A stretch of 51,139 nt of DNA. It comes from Cyclobacteriaceae bacterium (GTDB lineage: Bacteria; Bacteroidota; Bacteroidia; Cytophagales; Cyclobacteriaceae). The DNA is taken from positions 1-51,139 of the forward strand of contig JAOUDZ010000024.1 in the NCBI GenBank assembly GCA_029858965.1, given 5' to 3'. The notes beneath the pieces are model-generated. The model had not been told where the DNA came from. It made no database searches and saw only the letters and a program-made list of their open reading frames with translations. Below are positions 1 to 8,840 of the stretch, piece by piece (positions within the stretch are counted from its first letter, which is position 1; every line of letters starts with the position of its first letter). The position numbers and the translations under genes were made by a program.

Positions 1-2
1 TG

Positions 3-89
3 GTTGAGGAACCGAAGTTGTATCGTATTCAAGAATGGTTGTTTATCAGCACAGAAAATGATTTCTGCAATTTTGAATTTTTGCTATGA
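3..89 (+). CDS. possible 3' end of a gene cut by the left edge
   Basis: From base 3 one plus-strand frame stays open to a TGA at 87-89. Its composition is protein-like (Glu, Lys, Tyr, Trp and Phe well spread), unlike the other frames. It could be the last 28 codons of a gene that begins outside the window. The piece is too short to assign a family and may be chance. Bases 90-205 hold nothing recognisable. Confidence 0.25.
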   Translation, partial: VEEPKLYRIQEWLFISTENDFCNFEFLL

Positions 90-205
90 ACTTGATTTTT
101 AATCAGGTCCTAACTTGCATCTCATGCGGATTTCCTTTTCTTCCTGGCTCAAAAAAAAATCGGTAGATCTTGAAGAAAGAAATAACAAAAGTATAAACTA
201 ACCCG

Positions 206-1399
206 CTAAAAGAACTCCCCAATATTAATATAATAGTTAAAGGAGTCCTTGCCGAAGGCAAAGTCAAAAGTGAGATTCGCTTCGGACCGTTTGTTGAATT
301 TCACCCTGAGTCCGAAACCTGCAGCGGGATTTACATAAGTAAATTTTCCTGAAGGTGTTTCTCTTAAGGACTGTGCGTTAACGAAAACAACCCCACCCCA
401 AAATTGATTTCTCGAAAGGGTGAAGCGATATTCCGCTTCGCCATACAACATACCCCTTCCACGAAATCGCGCGTATCGATAGCCCCGCCCAACACGTGAT
501 TCCACATCCGTAAAAGTTGCCGGCATATCAAGATAGGGCACCTCGCCCCAGGTATCCCAATACAAGGCGCGCGTTGCAAGGATACTCCGTTTCTTTGTAG
601 GCACACGAAAATATTTCCGGACGTCTGCATACAATGCGTTCCAGGTGTAAGTACTTCCAAGCCATGGAAAAAACATACGGTAGGATATACTGGTATAGAA
701 TCCCCCATCCGGGTTGATACTGTTCTTTCGGCTATTGCGAAGCAGATTTACCGTCAGACCAGATGTTGCGGTGGTTGATGTTGTTCCATAGGGGTAATCC
801 TCAAAATCCGTAGTCAACACATCCAAAGATGTCTGTGAAACGTTAAAATACTGATCATAGTAATATCCAATACCTGCGTAGAAATAGCCAAAAACAAGAC
901 GGCTGACCTGCAGATGGAGCCGGGTATGATTGTATTCAAGGACAGAAACGGAATCGATGCTGCTACCCGACCCCAGTCCGTAGTCATTATAGGTGTTATG
1001 ACTTATTTTGAAATCGCTGGTAAGATTGAACCTATTTTCAGCAGACCATATATTGGACAAAACGCTAAAGGAATACCGACCGGCAAAATTTGTATACGGA
1101 TAAAAGTAAACCGTAGATAAGTTTGTAATCGCAGGATCTCCCCGATAAAAAGCAAGGTTGATAGCAGATATCAGGGTAACGCGTTGCTGCGCTGGACTCG
1201 AAGCCGGAGCGAAAGAAAACCGGACCTTACGGGAAGACTGATCCGGGTCACGTGCTGCCTTGAGCTTCAGGATCTGAAAGGTATAATCAATCAAATCCTT
1301 TTGCGTTGTATCAGGCTGATCTTGTGCATGCGAGGGATTAAGTATCAACAAACATACACTGAGTAAAAGACCTGTTTGCACAAAGGAGAGTCTTATCAT
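206..1399 (-). CDS. BamA/TamA-family outer-membrane beta-barrel protein
   Basis: The 397-residue protein looks like an outer-membrane barrel of the surface-antigen (D15/Omp85) type. The chosen ATG at 1399 gives a clean Sec signal peptide (residues 1-26, ending PSHAQ); the frame is open further upstream, but that part looks non-coding and overlaps the remnant before it. The rest is a series of amphipathic Tyr/Phe-rich strands. The C-terminal third has the D15-like pattern (GRGYRYARFRGRG, then AGFGLRVKFNKRSEANL) and ends in Phe-Phe, as barrel substrates of the BAM complex do. It is much shorter than true BamA (~800 residues) and no POTRA repeats are visible, so it is a barrel-only relative and not the essential assembly protein. 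It lies 53 bases after the gene remnant at 1453-2200. Substrate unknown. Confidence 0.75.
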   Translation of the reverse strand: MIRLSFVQTGLLLSVCLLILNPSHAQDQPDTTQKDLIDYTFQILKLKAARDPDQSSRKVRFSFAPASSPAQQRVTLISAINLAFYRGDPAITNLSTVYFYPYTNFAGRYSFSVLSNIWSAENRFNLTSDFKISHNTYNDYGLGSGSSIDSVSVLEYNHTRLHLQVSRLVFGYFYAGIGYYYDQYFNVSQTSLDVLTTDFEDYPYGTTSTTATSGLTVNLLRNSRKNSINPDGGFYTSISYRMFFPWLGSTYTWNALYADVRKYFRVPTKKRSILATRALYWDTWGEVPYLDMPATFTDVESRVGRGYRYARFRGRGMLYGEAEYRFTLSRNQFWGGVVFVNAQSLRETPSGKFTYVNPAAGFGLRVKFNKRSEANLTFDFAFGKDSFNYYINIGEFF

Positions 1400-1452
1400 G
1401 TTGTCTGAAAGGCAATGGCAACTCCATATTTGGACAATAGCGCTTACAATAT

Positions 1453-2200
1453 CTATAGACCAAACCGGTATTGCAAACCTCCCAATACCTGATTTCGAGA
1501 GCCTAAAAACCCTGCCTCGGCTCGTGTCATCCAGTGTTGGTTCGCCTGGAATTGAGAACCGACGATGAAATTCCACGCGTCCTTGATCCGCTTGTCCATC
1601 GAATACTGCACCGTGGAAGTTGAAATGGTACTACCAGCGGCATCCGCGGCGCTCAAGATTTCACCCGCCCTACTCAGGGCTGCCTTTGCGGTTTGATATT
1701 TTGCTTTATTCACAGGGTTGTTTGTTGTTCTGCTCCAACTGGGAAAGACCACCCCATCTGGTATCCACTTGTTCCTTGGCATTGCCAACCTCCTCAATTC
1801 CCTGATCAATTTTAATGGCCGCTTCGGTGCCGCCCTCAGAAAGTACATCAGAAAGACTTATGGAACCGTTAGTGTCATTGCTCTCCTCGGCGCACACTTT
1901 TGCCATTGATGCCTGATTTCAAGAATTTCCACTGATGCAGACCTTTCCATTTATCAATGCACCCTGCAGACAATCCAAGCTGCAGTGGAGTTTGCTTATC
2001 GTCTACCACAAAGTGACTTACAGGACATGCAGGAAAAATGATCGTAATCAGGTCCCCTGATGATTAAAATCACATCTTCGTGCACGCCGGGCTTGCCCAT
2101 TCTTACGGATACCTGACGCTGCAATACATTTCGCCAGTTTCACCGAAGCTGATTTACCAGAGGCTATCACACTATTATGAAAGCACATGAATTCCCGCAT
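1453..2200 (-). pseudogene. multiply frameshifted gene remnant ending in a barrel-like C-terminus
   Basis: Coding sequence runs right to left through five successive frame segments. It may start at ATG 2200 and shifts near 2137, at a C4 run at 2054-2057, between about 1885 and 1897, and near 1706-1722. It ends at 1453. The joined segments would give about 245 residues. Recognisable stretches are SGKSASVKL, NVLQRQVSVRMGKPGVHED, PACPVSHFVVDDKQTPLQLG, a Glu/Asp-rich helical middle, and a final MTRAEAGFLGSRNQVLGGLQYRFGL-like end that closes in a hydrophobic strand as outer-membrane proteins do. I do not recognise the family. Neighbouring genes are intact, so a general sequencing-quality problem is less likely than real decay, but resequencing is the test. 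Confidence 0.65.
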
Positions 2201-2231
2201 TTTTACCGGGACCGAGATTTACAATCGATAA

Positions 2232-3176
2232 TCAGTCCGGCTTAGTAGCCTTCGCTTCCGTGCCAGCCTTCACCCATGATCTTTGCCAGCCTATTGAAAA
2301 GGTACTAAAATCCTGACCCGCACGTACAATGGCACCTGTACTAAATGAAAATTTAAGCGAATTGTGCTTACCAACCCGTACCACCACCGTTGCTCCCATG
2401 CGTGAGTTCGCCTGCCGGTCGTCATTGTAGCTGTCATTTACGGATGATTTTCCACCGGTATAATAGGTGGCATCCAATGCCACCCACATCAGCGGATTGA
2501 TATTATAGCTAAGGTGTGCCTGAAAAGTTCCCATGGGTTGTTGTGTGCGAACGGAATTACCCGGGTAAAACGAACTGTTTTTCGTGAAAAACCAAACGCC
2601 TGCGTAAACGTCAATAAGCCAACGTTTGCCAAATGGATGCGAAAGGGCTATTTCCGGCCTGAACGAAAAGCGATGGGTTCCCAGGTTGATAAGCTTATCA
2701 GAAAAAAACTGACCGGTTGGGACAATCATATTTAAACTTACGCCAATTATTGTCTTGCGGGGTGCTTTCGCGAACTCTGATAAGGTGACTGCCGGGGCAC
2801 CATGAACCAATACCGAAAATCTCAGCCGCATATCAGAGAAACCTGAACGTGTTATACGCTCCGCCTGGTTACCCACTTCGCCTGATACCTGGGCCCATGA
2901 ATAAGGCAGGGCTATCAATGCCTGTGAAGTGAGATGGAACAAACTAAATGAATGGGCGATACCAATCGATGGCGTTTGGACTTTTGCTACCACATCCCTG
3001 AACGGTAAGGTTGCGTCGGTTACAACCCCACCGTAGGAATATGAAAACCCCGTAACCAGTGTAGTGGCGTTGACAGGAATCCTGGCGTATGCCCTGGGGT
3101 CAAGGTCCTGTGCCATCAAAGGCAATCCCAGCAATAGCTGATAGCTAGAAATCAATATTAACTTCCGGTAATTCAC
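2232..3176 (-). CDS. outer-membrane beta-barrel protein, phenol-degradation MetA-like fold
   Basis: This 314-residue protein starts at a GTG (3176) and has a signal peptide at residues 1-22 (ends LMAQ). The body alternates hydrophobic and polar residues in strand-sized blocks. Segments such as GFSDMRLRFSVLVHGAP, IIGVSLNMIVPTGQF, and RFSFRPEIALSHPFGKRWLIDVYAGVWFF resemble the 'putative MetA-pathway of phenol degradation' barrel family (PF13557). That family name reflects one early member and does not imply phenol metabolism; members are presumed outer-membrane channels. The last ~15 residues (Lys/Ala-rich, ending KPD) extend past the last strand, which is unusual for a barrel. It stands alone on the minus strand upstream of the remnant at 1453-2200. 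Substrate unknown. Confidence 0.7.
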   Translation of the reverse strand: MNYRKLILISSYQLLLGLPLMAQDLDPRAYARIPVNATTLVTGFSYSYGGVVTDATLPFRDVVAKVQTPSIGIAHSFSLFHLTSQALIALPYSWAQVSGEVGNQAERITRSGFSDMRLRFSVLVHGAPAVTLSEFAKAPRKTIIGVSLNMIVPTGQFFSDKLINLGTHRFSFRPEIALSHPFGKRWLIDVYAGVWFFTKNSSFYPGNSVRTQQPMGTFQAHLSYNINPLMWVALDATYYTGGKSSVNDSYNDDRQANSRMGATVVVRVGKHNSLKFSFSTGAIVRAGQDFSTFSIGWQRSWVKAGTEAKATKPD

Positions 3177-3189
3177 AAGGCTTACGGAT

Positions 3190-3210
3190 GGGTTTTAATA
3201 AACCCTTTTT
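3190..3210 (+). other. hairpin with T-run between divergent genes
   Basis: GGGTTT (3190-3195) and AAACCC (3200-3205) form a 6-bp stem with a TAAT loop, followed by five T. It has terminator form on the plus strand, but no plus-strand gene precedes it. It sits in the presumed 5' leader of the minus-strand gene starting at 3176. Role unknown. The rest of 3177-3465 shows nothing clear. Confidence 0.3.
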
Positions 3211-3465
3211 AATGCGCATTCGTTTAAGGCAGTACAATTATAATTGAAATAATTAAATCCGGATCTCCATATATTCGCTGTGTTTAAATCATATTCCTTG
3301 TTTACAATTGCTCATCTTGCTGAGTATTTGGCTGCGTGTTCTTTTCAAGTGATCAAAAAGACATATCCCGACAGTTTGATCCATCTCAGGCAAAGGTTAA
3401 AATTGGAGCCTGAACACACTTCATTCACACACCCGCAACAAAGGCCAGTACGCCATTAATCCCTA

Positions 3466-4389
3466 TTGACATTGAAAAAAGATTTACTCATCGCATACCT
3501 CGCCCTGGGTGCTATTTGCCTGATCTGGGGTACCACTTACCTGGCGTTGCGCATTGGTGTACTTCATTTTCCACCTTTTCTTCTCGTCGCCATCCGTCAG
3601 GTTGTTGCGGGTGCTTTACTTGGGGGATTCGTGCTGACGGTGGGGGACGCCACGCTTCCTTCATGGCGTAACATTATGCGTCAGGCGATAGCGGGGTTTT
3701 TCATGATCACACTTGGCAATGGTCTTGTAGCCAGGGCTGAAATACTTATTCCGAGTGGCGTCGCCGCAATTATTTGTTCGCTTATGCCCATGATGGTCAT
3801 TTTGATTAATCTTGCTGTGAATAAACAGGAGAAGCCGACAATACCGATATCTATTGGCGTAATCGTAGGTCTGGCTGGCATCTTTATCATGTTTGGTGAG
3901 CATATCACTGAATTTTCAAAGCTTGAACACCAAATAGGCATCTTCCTGATTTTTGTTGCCGTATTAAGCTGGGCTTTGGGGAGTGTATGGCTGAAGTTAA
4001 AAAATGCAGAAGGTAACCTCTTCCTGAATGCATCGTTGCAGATGTTGTTTGGTGGCCTTTGGCTTATTCCGTGCTCCTTGTTATTTGACGATTTCAGCAC
4101 TTTGCACTGGTCTATGGAGGCGGCGTTTTCATTGGCATACCTGATTGTCTTCGGTTCCATCATTGCGTACGCCTGTTATTCTTATGCGCTGCGCAAATTG
4201 CCGATGACAATCCTTTCGCTGTATGCTTATGTAAATCCAGTTGTGGCGGTGACCCTGGGATGGCTGGTGTTAGATGAAAAATTAAATCTGAAAATATTTC
4301 TTGCTATAGCCATCACCGTGGCGGGGATATATATTGTGAACAGAGGGTATTATCTAAGCAAATTTTGGAAAGCACAATTCACCCGGTGA
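3466..4389 (+). CDS. EamA/DMT-family transporter
   Basis: The 307-residue protein has ten hydrophobic segments in two homologous halves of five, the layout of the drug/metabolite transporter superfamily (EamA, PF00892). The first half opens with AICLIWGTTYLALRIG. The second repeats the pattern with VLSWALGSVWLKLKNAEGN, and ends with YVNPVVAVTLGWLVLDEKLNLK, the usual PV-G-LE/D motif of the family. It sits in the inner membrane and probably exports a metabolite such as an amino acid; the substrate cannot be read from sequence. No ATG is available at the N-terminus: TTG at 3466 or TTG at 3472 is the likely start. A GNAT gene follows 44 bases later on the same strand. Confidence 0.88.
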   Translation: MTLKKDLLIAYLALGAICLIWGTTYLALRIGVLHFPPFLLVAIRQVVAGALLGGFVLTVGDATLPSWRNIMRQAIAGFFMITLGNGLVARAEILIPSGVAAIICSLMPMMVILINLAVNKQEKPTIPISIGVIVGLAGIFIMFGEHITEFSKLEHQIGIFLIFVAVLSWALGSVWLKLKNAEGNLFLNASLQMLFGGLWLIPCSLLFDDFSTLHWSMEAAFSLAYLIVFGSIIAYACYSYALRKLPMTILSLYAYVNPVVAVTLGWLVLDEKLNLKIFLAIAITVAGIYIVNRGYYLSKFWKAQFTR

Positions 4390-4433
4390 TCAAAGGATAA
4401 TAGTATGACCTGATCATTTTCAACTAAAATGCA

Positions 4434-4886
4434 ATGCTGGAAATATTGGAATACAAACCTAAACATCAGCGCTGGTTTGAAGCCTTAAACCGGGAATGGA
4501 TTGAGCGTCATTTTTGGATGGAGCCACTTGACGTTGAAATATTACAAAATCCGCACAAGCACATCATAGAAAAGGGAGGCACTATCCTCATGGCCAGTCT
4601 TGATAACGAAATTGCAGGAACTGTTGCTTTAAAATATGTTGAACCTGGGGTGTATGAATTTACCAAGATGGCCGTGGCAGAAAAATACCGGGGAAACAAA
4701 ATTGGACAAAAACTCGCAGAAGCTGCCCTTGAAAAAGCGAAACAACAGGGCGCTGAAAAGGTCATTCTTTATTCCAGCACAAAACTCACGCCCGCCCTGT
4801 CACTATATAGGAAACTTGGTTTTGTCGAGGTGCCCGTAGATGGTCCCTATAAGCGAAGTGACATAAAAATGGAATTGAAACTTTAG
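4434..4886 (+). CDS. GNAT-family N-acetyltransferase
   Basis: The 150-residue protein is a single Gcn5-related acetyltransferase domain that transfers acetyl from acetyl-CoA to an amine. The acetyl-CoA pyrophosphate loop is visible as EKYRGNKIGQKL (family pattern Q/R-x-x-G-x-G/A) around residue 83. It is followed by the helix AAALEKAKQQGAEK and the C-terminal motif B SLYRKLGFVEVP. Substrate unknown; members of this size act on small molecules, peptides or antibiotics. It is 44 bases after the EamA transporter and may be co-transcribed with it. A weak 6-bp hairpin (TTCGCC/GGCGAA, 4887-4905) follows the stop. Confidence 0.85.
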   Translation: MLEILEYKPKHQRWFEALNREWIERHFWMEPLDVEILQNPHKHIIEKGGTILMASLDNEIAGTVALKYVEPGVYEFTKMAVAEKYRGNKIGQKLAEAALEKAKQQGAEKVILYSSTKLTPALSLYRKLGFVEVPVDGPYKRSDIKMELKL

Positions 4887-5056
4887 TTCGCCGAGGATAG
4901 GCGAAACATCTGAATCCGTAAGACATATTGCCGATATTACAGTGAATTTGACTCCGGGCTATCAGTATAAAATGAACCATTTGAATCCATAAAAATCAAC
5001 ATAGACGGTGATTATTTAAAGATAATTAGGAAATTTGCCCACTAATCGTACATGAA

Positions 5057-6133
5057 ATGACAACTTCTACCACATCCTTCGCCTTTGAGCGTATAGCTAA
5101 ATCGAGAATCAACGAAATTGACTTCAACAACCTGGAGTTTGGTAAATATATTTCAGATCATATGCTCATGGCTGATTTTCTGGACGGCAAATGGCAGGAG
5201 CCTACTATTCTTCCATTCGGCGATATTCCCATGTCTCCGGCTATGCTTTCCCTGCACTATGGACAATCTGTGTTCGAAGGCATGAAAGCATTCAAAAACA
5301 AGGATGGCGACATCTGTATTTTCCGTCCACAGAAACACAGTGAGCGACTGAATAAATCGCTGGCCAGAATGTGCATGCCTGAAATTCCGGAGGAATTATT
5401 TATCCAGAGTTTACACGCCCTCGTGGAAATTGATCAGGCCTGGATACCCACCAGCGAAGGGGCTTCATTATACCTTCGTCCGGTAGTATTTGCCTACGAG
5501 CCTCGCCTCGGCGTGAAGATCGCCGATCACATGAAATTCTTTATACTGACAAGCCCAGCCGGGGCCTATTTCAGCAAACCAACACGGCTGAAAGTAGAAG
5601 AAACATTTGTGCGTGCAGCAGAAGGTGGAACCGGATTTGCAAAATGCGCCGGAAATTATGGAGGTGCCTTCTACCCGACAACGCTGGCCCGGCAGCAAGG
5701 GTTTGACCAGGTGCTGTGGACTGATGCAAAAGAACATAAATATATAGACGAGGCTGGTGTAATGAATGTTATGTTCGTTATCGACGGTAAGCTTATTACG
5801 CCAAAATTAACAACCGCCTTGCTAGACGGTGTAACACGTGATTCCATTCTTACCCTTGCGCCTGGTTTGGGCATGACTGTGGAGCAGAGAAAAGTCAGTG
5901 TTGCCGAAATTGAAGAAGCATTTAAAAAGGGCTCCATTACGGAAGCCTTTGGAACGGGTACAGCAGCCGTTGTTTCTCCTATTGCAACGATCAACATCCA
6001 TGGGACCGACTATAATCTACCCGCAGCAGATCCCGGGAGTTTCCAGCATCGTGTAAAAGAAAAACTCAACAATATGCGGCTGGGGTTTGAACCTGATGTA
6101 CACGGTTGGAACTACATTATATCAACGCAATAA
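5057..6133 (+). CDS. ilvE: branched-chain amino acid aminotransferase
   Basis: This 358-residue fold-type IV PLP enzyme interconverts Leu, Ile or Val and their 2-keto acids with 2-oxoglutarate/glutamate; it is cytoplasmic. The sequence follows the eukaryotic-type (BCAT) branch: LHYGQSVFEGMKAF near 66-80, LYLRPVVFA near 138-146, and the PLP-lysine context GTGFAKCAGNYGG with Lys196. It then has QVLWTDAKEHKYIDEAGVMNVMF and the C-terminal GTGTAAVVSPI. Length is normal. It makes the last step of leucine synthesis and so serves the leu operon 2.9 kb downstream, although three unrelated genes separate them. The ilvD/B/N/C genes are not in the window. The ATG at 5057 is well placed. A strong hairpin (6161-6190) ends the transcript. 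Confidence 0.95.
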   Translation: MTTSTTSFAFERIAKSRINEIDFNNLEFGKYISDHMLMADFLDGKWQEPTILPFGDIPMSPAMLSLHYGQSVFEGMKAFKNKDGDICIFRPQKHSERLNKSLARMCMPEIPEELFIQSLHALVEIDQAWIPTSEGASLYLRPVVFAYEPRLGVKIADHMKFFILTSPAGAYFSKPTRLKVEETFVRAAEGGTGFAKCAGNYGGAFYPTTLARQQGFDQVLWTDAKEHKYIDEAGVMNVMFVIDGKLITPKLTTALLDGVTRDSILTLAPGLGMTVEQRKVSVAEIEEAFKKGSITEAFGTGTAAVVSPIATINIHGTDYNLPAADPGSFQHRVKEKLNNMRLGFEPDVHGWNYIISTQ

Positions 6134-6160
6134 AATAGAACGTCTTTTGCAGACAGTATG

Positions 6161-6190
6161 CGCAAAGCGTTATTCATCGAACGCTTTGCG
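6161..6190 (+). terminator. hairpin downstream of ilvE
   Basis: CGCAAAGCGTT (6161-6171) pairs perfectly with AACGCTTTGCG (6180-6190) around an 8-base loop, 27 bases after the ilvE stop. The following tail is only weakly T-rich (TTATATG). It probably ends or stabilises the ilvE transcript. Its position argues that the next gene starts at 6221 and not at the upstream in-frame ATG at 6158. Confidence 0.6.
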
Positions 6191-6220
6191 TTATATGTGC
6201 TTCACCTCATATCCTTCATT

Positions 6221-7225
6221 ATGCGCGCAATTTTTTTCAGAGGCAAAGATCAACCGTTGGAGGTAAGGGCAATTGAGAAATTCAAACCCGTTAAAGATCA
6301 GGTGCTGGTGCGCCTGCACAATGCCGCACTTAATCACCGTGATATCTGGACATGGCGGGAGCAAAATACTGTTTCTTCCGATGGTGTTATACTGGGATCA
6401 GATGGTTGCGGTGTTGTTGAGGATGTCGGAGCCGACGCAGATCCGCTATTAGTCGGACTTGAGGTAATCATTAACCCAAGCCTTGAATGGGGCACGAATC
6501 CAATTGTGCAAGGTAACGCTTTTAAGATCCTGGGCTTCCCAGATCATGGGACTTTCAGCGACTATATTGTGATCTCCAAAAAATATGTTTTTGAAAAGCC
6601 AGCACACCTGACTTTCGCAGAATCTGCTGCCGTCCCGTTATCCGGATTGACGGCCTACCGTGCACTTTTTTCGAAGGCACGCCTGCGGTCAAAAGAAACG
6701 GTGTTGATTACCGGCATTGGGGGTGGTGCTGCCTTGTGGGCGCTACAATTCGCTGTGTCGTACCAGGCGCGGGTATTTGTTACATCCGGTTCTGATGAAA
6801 AACTCGCGAGGGCCAAAGAACTTGGAGCACTCGGTGGATTTAACTACAAAGAGCCGGATTGGGCAGAAAAGGCATTGCAAGAATCGGGTGGAGGTTTCGA
6901 TATCATTATCGACAGCGCCGGGGGTAGGGAATTTTCAAAACTGATTGTACTCGCCTTGCCCGGTGGGCGTATCGTAAATTTTGGAAGGACTGCCGGTAAT
7001 ATTTCCGATATCCCAACCAAGTTGTTATACTGGAAACAGATTTCGATCCATGGCACGACGATGGGTACACGCGATGAATTTCTATCCATGCTCCACTTTC
7101 TGGAAGGCCGAAGCATCAAACCGGTCATCGACAAAATCTTTCCATTGGAGCAAGCGGAAGATGCCATGCGGAGAATGGAACAGGGTGATCAGTTTGGCAA
7201 AATTGTTCTGCAAATAGCACCGTGA
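6221..7225 (+). CDS. zinc-type alcohol dehydrogenase-like / quinone oxidoreductase (MDR family)
   Basis: The 334-residue protein is a medium-chain dehydrogenase/reductase. An N-terminal GroES-like domain (VKDQVLVRLHNAALNHRDIW, then GSDGCGVVEDVG) is followed by an NAD(P)-binding Rossmann domain with the dinucleotide motif TGIGGGAALWALQFA. The next strand and helix (VFVTSGSDEKLARAKELGA) are typical. The structural-zinc cysteine cluster is missing, and the residue pattern is that of the quinone-oxidoreductase/YogA-like branch, so it is probably NADPH-dependent; the substrate is unknown. An ATG exists further upstream (6158) but lies inside the ilvE terminator, so ATG 6221 is preferred. It is a single gene, followed by a promoter-like box at 7251. 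Confidence 0.85.
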   Translation: MRAIFFRGKDQPLEVRAIEKFKPVKDQVLVRLHNAALNHRDIWTWREQNTVSSDGVILGSDGCGVVEDVGADADPLLVGLEVIINPSLEWGTNPIVQGNAFKILGFPDHGTFSDYIVISKKYVFEKPAHLTFAESAAVPLSGLTAYRALFSKARLRSKETVLITGIGGGAALWALQFAVSYQARVFVTSGSDEKLARAKELGALGGFNYKEPDWAEKALQESGGGFDIIIDSAGGREFSKLIVLALPGGRIVNFGRTAGNISDIPTKLLYWKQISIHGTTMGTRDEFLSMLHFLEGRSIKPVIDKIFPLEQAEDAMRRMEQGDQFGKIVLQIAP

Positions 7226-7250
7226 CAAATGGTGCAGGAATACTGCTTTC

Positions 7251-7258
7251 TAACTTTG
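7251..7258 (+). promoter_or_regulatory. TAnnTTTG-type -7 box
   Basis: TAACTTTG matches the Bacteroidota -7 consensus TAnnTTTG exactly and lies 16 bases before the ATG at 7275, implying a very short leader. No clear -33 TTTG is seen at the usual distance. Confidence 0.5.
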
Positions 7259-7274
7259 AATTAAAACTTAAATA

Positions 7275-7916
7275 ATGTCAAAATTTTCGATCACGGAGAA
7301 GACTGAAATTACGCGCCTGGCGAAACGCGGCGTATACGACAAAGAGACCATCTACGCCATACTGGATGAAGCCTTGTATTGCACCTTGGCTTATGTCCGA
7401 AATGGCCAGCCCTTTCAAATCCCGACTGGCTTTTGCAGGATTGAAGACAAGCTGTACATGCACGGTTCTGTCGGCAGTTTCTACATGCGTGAGCTGGCAG
7501 AGAAAAAGCTTCCCGTATGCATCAGTGTAACCCACCTGGATGGATTGGTATTGGCTAGATCAGCATTCCATCATTCTGTAAATTATCGCTCGGCCGTGAT
7601 CTTCAGCGAAGCTGAAAAAGTTACGGATCAGGAGGAACTTTACAAAGCATTGGAAGTATTCACCAATAAAGTTCAGCCTGGTCGATGGAACGATATTCGC
7701 AAGCCTACTGCCAGTGAATGGAAAGCTACAATGTTGCTATCCTTTAAGATCGAAGAGGCATCCGCCAAAGTGAGAACAGGTCCGCCACTGGACGATGATG
7801 AAGACTATGCTTTAGATGTTTGGGCTGGCGTTGTGCCCATAAAACTGGAGAGAAAGGACCCGTTACCAGATGAATCTATGAAAGATGGAATTTCCTTACC
7901 CCCATACCTGAAATAA
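7275..7916 (+). CDS. pyridoxamine 5'-phosphate oxidase-like FMN-binding split-barrel protein
   Basis: The 213-residue protein begins with a short helical region holding the RLAKRGVYDKETIYAILDEA motif, then LYCTLAYVRNGQPFQIPTGFCRIEDKLYMHGSVGSFYMREL. That is the flavin-binding split-barrel pattern of the NimA/PNPOx-like group (PF12900-type). A second conserved block, VCISVTHLDGLVLARSAFHHSVNYRSAVIFS, holds the His residues usual in this group. These proteins bind FMN, heme or F420 and some reduce nitro compounds; the substrate here is unknown. It is cytoplasmic. It is a single-gene unit preceded by a TAnnTTTG box. The stop codon lies inside an 8-bp inverted repeat (CCATACCT/AGGTATGG, 7902-7923) that may act in transcription termination. 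Confidence 0.85.
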   Translation: MSKFSITEKTEITRLAKRGVYDKETIYAILDEALYCTLAYVRNGQPFQIPTGFCRIEDKLYMHGSVGSFYMRELAEKKLPVCISVTHLDGLVLARSAFHHSVNYRSAVIFSEAEKVTDQEELYKALEVFTNKVQPGRWNDIRKPTASEWKATMLLSFKIEEASAKVRTGPPLDDDEDYALDVWAGVVPIKLERKDPLPDESMKDGISLPPYLK

Positions 7917-8364
7917 GGTATGGCATAACGGATAAAACAACACGTCGGCTATAACACGTTGGCTAACAAAGAAGTTGTAAAATGCTGCTAGGCGTTAAGG
8001 ATGCAATTTATTTTAGGGAGAAAAAAAGCAGTTTTCCATCTATCGCAAAAACAGTCCTTCATATTCGGATGGGCTAGATCAATGTTGTCCATATAGTTAA
8101 TTGCAGTATGTATCACCGCGAACAAATTATACCATGTTTCGTGAAGCCGGCATTACGGCAATAGTTGGCACGGATCTCATTGATAATATGCGGGAACAAA
8201 AAAGCAGTAATCAAATTATTGAAAGAACGATACGATTTTTTACCTTCACGTTCGGATTTTGAATGTTGATCATTATTTATTTTGGTGTGCACGCTTTCAA
8301 GATGAAAAGAAAGACGGACCGATCAAAATTTGAATGCGTGCCTTCCACTACCAGTATGTTGACT
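7917..8364. other. 448-base region without a confident gene
   Basis: It holds a 14-base tandem repeat with two mismatches (AACACGTCGGCTAT at 7939-7952 and AACACGTTGGCTAA at 7953-7966). It also holds a 42-codon plus-strand open frame at 8134-8262 whose start (MFREAGITAIVGTDLIDNMR) looks protein-like but matches no family I recognise. That frame may be a small gene or the tail of a decayed one. Nothing else is evident. Confidence 0.35.
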
Positions 8365-8691
8365 ATGGAAACAAAAGATAAAAAACAAATCGTACATCAC
8401 GTGCTCTTCTGGTTGAAGAACCCCGGCGCAAAGGAAGACCTTGCTAAACTACTTGAGGGGTTAAAAACGCTTCGTAAAATTGAAACCATACGACAAATCA
8501 AGATTGGCGTTCCAGCCTCCACGGAGAAGCGACCCGTGGTTGATTCAAGCTACCATGCGTCAGAACTTATGTTTTTTGATGACCTTTCCGGACAGAAAAC
8601 ATATCAGGATCATCCTATACATCAAAAATTTATTGCCGACTGCGGGCACCTATGGGAGAAGGTGGTAGTATATGATTCGATTGACGTTTAA
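8365..8691 (+). CDS. Dabb (stress-responsive alpha/beta barrel) family protein
   Basis: The 108-residue protein is one dimeric alpha/beta-barrel domain (Dabb, PF07876). The hallmark opening is [14 protein letters not shown], followed by a helix ([16 protein letters not shown]), a strand ([11 protein letters not shown]), and the closing [35 protein letters not shown]. The family includes stress proteins and small enzymes; its function in bacteria is mostly unknown. The frame is open from 8263, but the ATG at 8365 gives the usual family length of about 100 residues, so the upstream part is not taken as coding. It is a single gene ahead of the leucine operon leader. Confidence 0.8.
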   Translation: METKDKKQIVHHVLFWLKNPGAKEDLAKLLEGLKTLRKIETIRQIKIGVPASTEKRPVVDSSYHASELMFFDDLSGQKTYQDHPIHQKFIADCGHLWEKVVVYDSIDV

Positions 8692-8828
8692 TTCTTCGTC
8701 ATTCCTTCCTTTCCGCTACCAATCACTCGTTAGTGCGGCTAAATATTTCTTGACAATTTATTGATGCCGGCAATAACTTTTTTCATCTTCGTGCATCAGA
8801 ATTCTTTTTTTAAATAAATTTTCATTTT

Positions 8829-8836
8829 TAGATTTG
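8829..8836 (+). promoter_or_regulatory. TAnnTTTG -7 box of the leu operon
   Basis: TAGATTTG matches the Bacteroidota -7 consensus exactly. Transcription would begin near 8842, giving a leader of about 150 bases before leuC. The -33 region is a T-rich stretch without a clear TTTG. Confidence 0.5.
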
Positions 8837-8840
8837 TATA

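Noticed and set aside
6158-6220. Upstream ATG as start of the MDR oxidoreductase
   Set aside because: The 5' stretch is the ilvE terminator hairpin and its translation does not match the family N-terminus.
8764-8817. 17-codon frame (MPAITFFIFVHQNSFFK) upstream of leuC as a leader peptide
   Set aside because: It lies before the TAGATTTG box and has no leucine codons, so it would not be on the transcript nor sense leucine.
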